Origin: an uncultured Veillonellaceae bacterium
GTDB lineage: Bacteria; Bacillota; Negativicutes; Veillonellales; Dialisteraceae
Direction: 5' to 3'
DNA length: 9,665 nt
Assembly: GCA_958348245.1 (NCBI GenBank)
Contig: CATVYJ010000016.1
Span: forward strand, 1-9,665
The notes below the pieces were generated by a model. It did no database searches. It worked only from the letters and a program-made list of their open reading frames with translations, and was not told where the DNA came from. The translations under genes and the position numbers were made by a program. Within the stretch, counting starts at the first letter, position 1, and each line of letters opens with the position of its first letter. Shown here one piece after another: positions 4,844-9,665 of the stretch.

Positions 4844-6639
4844 TTTTACAGGCATTGGCTGCCTTGTACGGCGAACTCTGCCGGCAGGGAAAGGTCGCGG
4901 CGGAAGGCTGGAGCCCCGCCAAAGTGACGCACCGCATCGATATCGATGAAGAAGGCCGGCTGGTGGGCATCCTGTCTCTCCGGGACAGGGTGACGAGAGG
5001 GAAAAAGGAAGTGGACGTGCCGAAAGTGGTGCTGGTGCCGGAGCAGGTTAAGCGCTCTTCCGGTATTAAGCCGAATTTTCTCTGCGACGGACCGGGCTAT
5101 TTCTTCGGTATAGATGAGGCAAAGCCGAAACGGGCGGCGGCATGTTTTGAAGCGGCGAAACAGCTCCATCATGCCGTGCTGGATGGCTGCAGTTCTCCGG
5201 CGGCGGCCGCGGTGCTTCGTTTCTTTGATACGTGGAAGCCGGAAGAAGCGGCTGACCATCCTGTAATAGTACGGCATGGAGAGGAGTTGCTGGATGGAGG
5301 GAACTGCCTGTTCTGGGTAAACGATGCGGACGTGCTGGCAGACGAAGCGGTGCGCGGCGCCTGGGACGCCTGGCAGGAAGCGGGAGGAGCCGATGACTCC
5401 CCTGTGGGAACCTGTCTCGTCACAGGACGGGCGAATCAGAAGATCACGCTTCTTCATCCACCCATCAAGGGCGTGCCGGGAGCGCAGTCCTCCGGGGCAT
5501 CGCTCGTCTCTTTCAATGGAGATGCGTTCTGCTCCTATGGCCATGACGGGGAGCAGGGGGAAAATGCGCCGGTCAGCAAACCGGCGGCTTTCGCTTATGG
5601 CACGGCGTTGAATTTCCTGCTGGCGGACCGGGAGCATACCACACGTATGGGAGATACTACGGTGGTCTACTGGTCTGAACATGCGGAGAACATCACGCAG
5701 GATATTTTTGCCCAGCTGATGGGCGATTCCGGAAAAATTTCCGACGAGGCGCTTCATGCCGTCATGGAAGCCATGGCGCAGGGGCAGCCGGCGGATATGC
5801 AGGGGGTGCGCATCAATCCGGAAGAACCTTTTTATATTCTCGGACTCGCGCCCAATGCAGCCCGCCTGTCCGTACGGTTCTTTCTGAGAAATACCTTCGG
5901 CCAGGTCATGCGGAATCTGGCCGCACATCAGGACCGGATGCGCATGGACTGCCGGCCTCCGTGGGAGAAAGCAATCATTCCGCTGTGGCGGACGCTTCGG
6001 GCGACGGCCAATCCCAATTCCAGAGATAACGCCGCGTCTCCGCTTCTGGCGGGCAGCCTCATGCGGGCGGTCTTTTCAGACAGTCCATATCCGGAAGCAG
6101 TCTATCAGAATATCCTTCTCCGCATTTTTGCGGATCATGACGCGGAGGCGGACGGGATCCGCGGACGCAGTGAAAAAATCGGCTATGTTAGGGCGGCTTT
6201 GATCAAAGCGTACCTCTTGAAAAACAGAAACCAGAGATGGGAGGGATCAATTCGTATGATTGTCAATGAAGAATGCAGGGAAATTTCCTATGTGCTGGGA
6301 CGGCTCTTTTCTGTGCTGGAAAATCTGCAGATGCAGGCCAATCCGGGCATCAACGCCACGATCAAGGACCGGTATTTCAATTCCGCCTGCGCCACGCCGG
6401 CCTCCGTATTCCCCGTGCTGCTGAAACTGGCAAACGCGCATCTGGATAAAGTGAAGAATGACGAAAAGATCAGTATTTATTTCCGGAAGAAAATAGGCAG
6501 CCTGATGGCGAAAATCACCATGCCCGATGAAGGAACGCCGCTGCCGAAGCGGCTGTCGCTGGAAGAACAGGGCGCATTTGTCCTCGGCTATTATCAGGAA
6601 ACGCAGGACCGCTATGCAGGGAAAAAGGAGGAACACTGA
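4840..6639 (+). CDS. cas8c: Cas8c (Csd1), large subunit of type I-C Cascade
   Basis: Large subunit that recognises the PAM and helps open target DNA. The 599-residue length is normal for Csd1. It starts MILQALAALYGEL and contains recognisable Csd1 segments: TCLVTGRANQKITLLHPPIKG (191-211), then SGASLVSFNGDAFCSYG and PAAFAYGTALNFLLAD (to about 263), and EEPFYILGLAPNAARLSVRFF (328-348). The last 127 residues form the helical small-subunit-like region and have their own predicted start at codon 473. It overlaps cas5c by ATGA, implying translational coupling, and is followed one base later by cas7. Nothing is missing or broken. Confidence 0.95.
   Translation: MILQALAALYGELCRQGKVAAEGWSPAKVTHRIDIDEEGRLVGILSLRDRVTRGKKEVDVPKVVLVPEQVKRSSGIKPNFLCDGPGYFFGIDEAKPKRAAACFEAAKQLHHAVLDGCSSPAAAAVLRFFDTWKPEEAADHPVIVRHGEELLDGGNCLFWVNDADVLADEAVRGAWDAWQEAGGADDSPVGTCLVTGRANQKITLLHPPIKGVPGAQSSGASLVSFNGDAFCSYGHDGEQGENAPVSKPAAFAYGTALNFLLADREHTTRMGDTTVVYWSEHAENITQDIFAQLMGDSGKISDEALHAVMEAMAQGQPADMQGVRINPEEPFYILGLAPNAARLSVRFFLRNTFGQVMRNLAAHQDRMRMDCRPPWEKAIIPLWRTLRATANPNSRDNAASPLLAGSLMRAVFSDSPYPEAVYQNILLRIFADHDAEADGIRGRSEKIGYVRAALIKAYLLKNRNQRWEGSIRMIVNEECREISYVLGRLFSVLENLQMQANPGINATIKDRYFNSACATPASVFPVLLKLANAHLDKVKNDEKISIYFRKKIGSLMAKITMPDEGTPLPKRLSLEEQGAFVLGYYQETQDRYAGKKEEH
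6256..6639 (+). CDS. cas11c: Cas11c small subunit from an internal start in cas8c
   Basis: Type I-C complexes contain a small subunit translated from inside cas8c (shown for Desulfovibrio vulgaris). Here ATG 6256 is in frame (M473 of Cas8c) and preceded by GGGAGGG (6239-6245) with ten bases between, one of the clearest Shine-Dalgarno-like runs inside a coding region of this window. The product would be 127 residues, MIVNEECREISY... to ...GKKEEH, mostly helical, the expected size for Cas11c. Codons just before the start (AAA AAC AGA AAC, ATT CGT) are more AT-rich than the gene average, consistent with an unstructured initiation site. In Cascade it would line the belly and stabilise the R-loop. 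Inferred from position, spacing and family knowledge. Confidence 0.75.
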   Translation: MIVNEECREISYVLGRLFSVLENLQMQANPGINATIKDRYFNSACATPASVFPVLLKLANAHLDKVKNDEKISIYFRKKIGSLMAKITMPDEGTPLPKRLSLEEQGAFVLGYYQETQDRYAGKKEEH

Positions 6640-6640
6640 A

Positions 6641-7525
6641 ATGGCAGACAGCATTCATAACCGGTATGATTTCGTGGTGCTTTTTGATGTGGAAAACGGC
6701 AATCCCAACGGGGATCCCGATGCGGGCAACATGCCCCGGGTCGATCCGGAAACGGGGCTTGGCCTCGTGACTGACGTGTGCCTCAAGCGGAAAATCCGCA
6801 ATTATGTAGAAGCGGCCAAAGAAAATGCGCCGGGGTATCAGATTTATATCCGTGAAAATGTGCCGCTCGAACAGAGCGACCGGAAAGCGTTGGAATATAT
6901 CGGCGCGGACGACATCAAAACGCTCAAGAAAAAGGATCCCGGCGCCGATGAAAAAATCCGGAATTTCATGTGCGCCAACTTTTATGATATCCGTACCTTC
7001 GGCGCGGTCATGACGACCTTTGTCAAAGGCGCGCTGAATTGCGGACAGGTGCGCGGTCCCGTGCAGATCGGGTTTGCCCGGAGCATTGACCCCATCGTCC
7101 CGCAGGAAGTGACCATTACCCGTGTGGCGATCACGACCGAAGCGGATGCGCAGAAGAAAAATACGGAGATGGGGAGGAAATACATTGTACCGTATGCACT
7201 GTACCGGGCAGAGGGCTACGTATCCGCCAATCTGGCGCGGAAAGTGACGGGATTCTCTGAAGAAGATCTGGAACTTCTCTGGCAGGCGATCATCAATATG
7301 TTTGAAAACGACCGTTCCGCTGCGAGAGGCAATATGGCCGTGCGGGAGCTGATTGTCTTCCGTCATGACAGCGAGCTGGGCTGTGCGCCGGCCTACAAAC
7401 TGTTTGAGCGGGTGCACGTACGCCGGAAAGGCGGAGAAAAAGTGCCGCGCGCCTACAGCGACTACGAAGTGACGGTCGATACGGAACAGCTGCCGGCGGG
7501 CGTCACCTGCGAACGGAAAGTATGA
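6641..7525 (+). CDS. cas7: Cas7 (Csd2), backbone of type I-C Cascade
   Basis: Forms the helical filament that holds the crRNA spacer and presents it to target DNA; kinking the guide at every sixth base is a property of Cas7 filaments and bears on the CreR match above. The 294-residue protein has the diagnostic NGNPNGDPDAGNMPR motif (20-33), DVCLKRKIRNYV, FYDIRTFGAVM, GQVRGPVQIGFARSIDPI and ALYRAEGYVSA. ATG 6641 is chosen because AGGAGG (6626-6631) lies nine bases upstream within the end of cas8c; the frame is open further upstream to 6527 but that part overlaps Cas8c coding and lacks family sequence. Only one base separates it from cas8c, and its stop overlaps cas4 by ATGA. Confidence 0.96.
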   Translation: MADSIHNRYDFVVLFDVENGNPNGDPDAGNMPRVDPETGLGLVTDVCLKRKIRNYVEAAKENAPGYQIYIRENVPLEQSDRKALEYIGADDIKTLKKKDPGADEKIRNFMCANFYDIRTFGAVMTTFVKGALNCGQVRGPVQIGFARSIDPIVPQEVTITRVAITTEADAQKKNTEMGRKYIVPYALYRAEGYVSANLARKVTGFSEEDLELLWQAIINMFENDRSAARGNMAVRELIVFRHDSELGCAPAYKLFERVHVRRKGGEKVPRAYSDYEVTVDTEQLPAGVTCERKV

Positions 7526-8184
7526 GCTATGCAGAAGACGAGTACCTGATGATTTCCGGCATTCAGCACTTCGTTTTCTGCCGGAGACAATGGGCGCTCA
7601 TTCATCTCGAACAGCAGTGGGAAGAAAACCGGCTCACTGCGGAAGGGCAGGCCGTGCACCGCCGGGCGCATGACGCGGATTTTCTGGAAAAACGGCCGGG
7701 CCTTCTCGTCGTGCGGGGGCTCCGCGTCGCTTCGGCCGCTCTGGGTGTGTCCGGGCAGTGCGACGTGGTGGAATTCCGGCAGACAGAGGGCGGCGCCGTC
7801 CTGCACGGGCACCGCGGTACCTGGTCCGTATGCCCCGTGGAGTACAAACGGGGCAGGGACAAGGAAGACGATTCGGATATTCTGCAGCTCTGCTGTGAAG
7901 CCATGTGCCTGGAAGAAATGCTGGCCTGTGAAATCCCTGCGGGCTGTCTCTTCTATCATGAGCTGCGCCGGCGGCGCACCGTGGAATTGACGGAGGAACT
8001 CCGGGTAGCGGTAAAACGTACAGTGGAGGAAATGCATCAGTGCTTTCGCCGCGGCGCTACGCCGAAAGTCAGGCCGGAGAAGAAATGCCGCTCCTGCTCG
8101 CTGCGGGATCTGTGTCTGCCGAAACTCTGCGGCAGCCTGTCTGCCCGGGCGTATCTGGAACAGGCGCTGGGGGCATCGTCATGA
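7522..8184 (+). CDS. cas4: Cas4, Fe-S RecB-family nuclease for spacer acquisition
   Basis: Works with Cas1-Cas2 to choose PAM-adjacent prespacers, trim them and fix their orientation. At 220 residues it is a normal type I Cas4. C20 (FCRRQW) and C189, C192, C198 (CRSCSLRDLC) are the four expected 4Fe-4S ligands. The RecB-like nuclease core shows H46/H50, D81 (QCDVVEF), E107 and K109 (VEYKRG) and Q122 (DILQLCCEAM). It overlaps the cas7 stop and the cas1 start by ATGA on each side, so it is embedded in the operon and should be made together with the adaptation proteins. No active-site residue appears lost. Confidence 0.95.
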   Translation: MSYAEDEYLMISGIQHFVFCRRQWALIHLEQQWEENRLTAEGQAVHRRAHDADFLEKRPGLLVVRGLRVASAALGVSGQCDVVEFRQTEGGAVLHGHRGTWSVCPVEYKRGRDKEDDSDILQLCCEAMCLEEMLACEIPAGCLFYHELRRRRTVELTEELRVAVKRTVEEMHQCFRRGATPKVRPEKKCRSCSLRDLCLPKLCGSLSARAYLEQALGASS

Positions 8185-9212
8185 GAAAACTGCTGAACAC
8201 CCTTTTTGTGTCCTCTGAAGATATCTATCTGTCGCTGGACAATGAGAATGTAGCCGCCTGGCGCGGCGATACGCTCGTGCAGAAAATGCCGCTCATCAAT
8301 CTGGAAAACATTTTCTACTTTGGATACCGGGGCGCCAGTCCGGCGCTGCTGGGGGCCTGCGTAAGACGGAATATCGGATTCTGTTTCCTTACGCCCAATG
8401 GACAGTTTCTGGCGAGAGCCAGCGGCATTACGCGGGGAAGCGTCCTGCTGCACAAGGAACAGTACCGGATATCCGATGACGAGACCGAAAGCTGCCGTAT
8501 GGCATCCGCCATGATTTCCGCCAAAATCCTCAATGCCCGCGCCGTGCTGATGCGCGCCGCAAGAGATCATCCGCTCTCCGTAGATCAGGCGCTGTTTCAG
8601 GACTACACAGCTGAGCTGATGTGGGCGGCTCGGGCCGCTCATCAGGCGGATACACTGGAAGCGCTGAGAGGCATCGAAGGCAATGCGGCACAGATGTATT
8701 TCTCCCTGTTCGACAGCCTGATTCTCGCGGATAAATCGTCCTTCTTCTTCCATCGCCGGTCCAAAAGGCCGCCGCTCGACCGGGTGAATGCGCTCCTGTC
8801 CTTCACATATACCCTGCTTGCGCATGACTGCGCCTCCGCGCTGGAGGCGGCGGGGCTTGACGCTTCCGCCGGCTTTCTGCATCGGGATCGGCCGGGGAGG
8901 GCGTCTCTCGCGCTGGATCTCATGGAAGAACTGCGAAGCATCTATGCGGATCGCTTTGTACTGACGCTTATCAACAACCGCGTCATCCGCCGCGGAGATT
9001 TTCAACAGATGGAAGACGGCGCCGTCTGGCTGAATGAGACGGGGCGTAAGAATCTGCTGAGGCAATGGCAGGAAAGGAAACGGGAAGGCATTACCCATCC
9101 CTTTCTGAAAGAAAAAATTCCCTGGGGACTCATTCCTTATGTGCAGGCGCTGCTGCTGGGGCGATGCCTGCGCGGAGACCTGGACGGTTATCCGCCCTTT
9201 TTATGGAAGTGA
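8181..9212 (+). CDS. cas1: Cas1 integrase, type I-C
   Basis: Integrase of the Cas1-Cas2 adaptation complex that inserts prespacers at the leader-proximal repeat. The 343-residue protein starts MRKLLNTLFVSSEDIYLSLDNENV, typical of type I-C Cas1. The likely metal-binding residues are E166 (LRGIEGNAA), H234 (GFLHRDRPGR) and D246 (LALDLMEE), with E249 nearby. ATG 8181 overlaps the cas4 stop by four bases; an in-frame ATG at 8040 lies inside cas4 and would add 47 residues unlike Cas1, so it was not used. cas2 begins six bases after the stop. Confidence 0.96.
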   Translation: MRKLLNTLFVSSEDIYLSLDNENVAAWRGDTLVQKMPLINLENIFYFGYRGASPALLGACVRRNIGFCFLTPNGQFLARASGITRGSVLLHKEQYRISDDETESCRMASAMISAKILNARAVLMRAARDHPLSVDQALFQDYTAELMWAARAAHQADTLEALRGIEGNAAQMYFSLFDSLILADKSSFFFHRRSKRPPLDRVNALLSFTYTLLAHDCASALEAAGLDASAGFLHRDRPGRASLALDLMEELRSIYADRFVLTLINNRVIRRGDFQQMEDGAVWLNETGRKNLLRQWQERKREGITHPFLKEKIPWGLIPYVQALLLGRCLRGDLDGYPPFLWK

Positions 9213-9218
9213 TGACAA

Positions 9219-9509
9219 ATGATGGTTCTTGTGACATACGATGTCAATACGACGACCGCCGAAGGACGCCGCCGGCTGCGGCAGGTCGCCCGATGCTGCA
9301 CAGCCCACGGCCAGCGCGTGCAGAACTCGGTCTTCGAATGTTCTCTGGATGAAGCGCAGTTTGTTCAGATGAAAACGCAGCTGGCCGAAATCATGGATGC
9401 CGGCAAGGACAGCCTGCGCTTTTACAATCTGGGAAACAGATACCGGAGCAGAGTTCTCCATCTGGGAACCAGAACTGTCTGCGATCCTAACGACACGCTG
9501 ATTCTGTAG
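9219..9509 (+). CDS. cas2: Cas2, structural partner of Cas1
   Basis: Small ferredoxin-fold protein whose dimer bridges two Cas1 dimers in the integration complex. It has 96 residues, MMVLVTYDVNTTTAEG at the N-terminus with the conserved aspartate at D8, and GQRVQNSVFECSLDEAQF in the middle, as usual for type I-C. Two consecutive ATGs (9219 and 9222) are possible starts; the upstream GGAAGTGA gives only a weak ribosome binding site and coupling to the cas1 stop is likely. An ATG overlapping that stop (9212) is out of frame. It is the last protein gene before the CRISPR leader. Confidence 0.95.
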   Translation: MMVLVTYDVNTTTAEGRRRLRQVARCCTAHGQRVQNSVFECSLDEAQFVQMKTQLAEIMDAGKDSLRFYNLGNRYRSRVLHLGTRTVCDPNDTLIL

Positions 9510-9631
9510 CGCGAAGCGGAAGCGCACAAACAGAAAAATCGGGCCGAAGCCCGATACAAAGACGGTCCTTTTCCCGGTTCGCGGAAAAAGGACTGACACC
9601 TGCGGTAAATACAGCATCTTTTTACCGCGCA
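9510..9631 (+). promoter_or_regulatory. CRISPR leader with three successive stem-loops
   Basis: The 122 bp between cas2 and the first repeat hold three inverted repeats. ATCGGGC/GCCCGAT (9538-9555) has a CGAA loop. GTCCTTTTC with CCG pairs to CGG with AAAAGGAC (9565-9593), interrupted by one C-A mismatch. GCGGTAAA/TTTACCGC (9602-9628) ends three bases before the repeat. None is followed by a proper U-tract, so no clear terminator isolates the array from the cas operon. A separate array promoter is not convincing (CTGACA at 9593-9598 lacks a good -10). The leader should contain the integration signals read by Cas1-Cas2. Confidence 0.75.
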
Positions 9632-9665
9632 GTCGCACCCCTCGCGGGGTGCGTGAGTTGAAATT
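9632..9665 (+). CRISPR. First repeat of a type I-C CRISPR array, cut by the window end
   Basis: The repeat begins GTCGCACCCC, has an 8-bp stem (9634-9641 with 9646-9653) around a TCGC loop, and ends TGAGTTGAAAT, an 11-base segment after the stem that equals the usual type I-C 5' handle. That makes it 33 nt (to 9664), one longer than the common 32. Base 9665 is either its last base or the first of spacer 1. Only one copy is visible, so identification rests on its similarity to type I-C repeats and its place after cas2. Confidence 0.9.

Noticed and set aside
8040..8180. Upstream extension of cas1 inside cas4
   Set aside because: It lies entirely within the cysteine-rich end of cas4; the ATGA overlap at 8181 gives a standard Cas1 N-terminus.

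Overview
The window carries the start of a complete type I-C CRISPR-Cas locus next to an alanine racemase gene. Gene density, strong AGGAGG-type ribosome binding sites, four-base ATGA stop/start overlaps and moderately high GC suggest a bacterium of the Bacillota. My guess is a Negativicutes relative (Dialister/Megasphaera/Selenomonas-like), but this rests on general impression, not on an alignment.

Layout. Bases 1-436 hold no convincing gene: two nearly identical 100-bp tandem units (41-240), the first containing a terminator-like hairpin, then a spacer before alr. alr (437-1537) ends at a strong intrinsic terminator (1548-1582). cas3 (1777-3969) follows as its own unit. A 220-bp AT-rich intergenic region (3970-4189) separates it from a tight operon cas5c-cas8c(-internal cas11c)-cas7-cas4-cas1-cas2 (4190-9509). 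A 122-bp hairpin-rich leader follows, and the window ends at the first CRISPR repeat (9632 onward), so no spacer can be read.

Main discovery. The cas3-cas5c intergenic region encodes, on the minus strand, what looks like a cas-regulating RNA (CreR) for this type I-C system. A good minus-strand promoter (TTGCCG-17-TATGAT) puts its start at about 4063. There a mini CRISPR repeat begins: GTC, a 5-bp stem with AAGA loop, and a GGATTGAAAT handle. A 20-nt pseudo-spacer follows, then a 19-bp GAAA-capped hairpin. The first 17 bases of the pseudo-spacer match a site in the cas5c 5' leader, directly next to a TTC PAM in the correct orientation. The only two mismatches are at positions 6 and 12, the positions flipped out of pairing in type I crRNA-target duplexes, and the match stops abruptly after 17. 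Cascade loaded with this RNA would therefore be expected to bind over the start of its own operon and repress it without full R-loop formation or Cas3 cleavage.

How the genes work together. Cas5c processes repeats and caps the 5' handle, Cas7 forms the backbone, Cas8c recognises the PAM and Cas11c (from an internal start in cas8c) forms the belly. Cas3 degrades targets; Cas4, Cas1 and Cas2 select and insert new spacers at the leader end. The predicted RNA would tie expression of the whole cas5c-cas2 operon to the amount of free, active Cascade, leaving cas3 under separate control.
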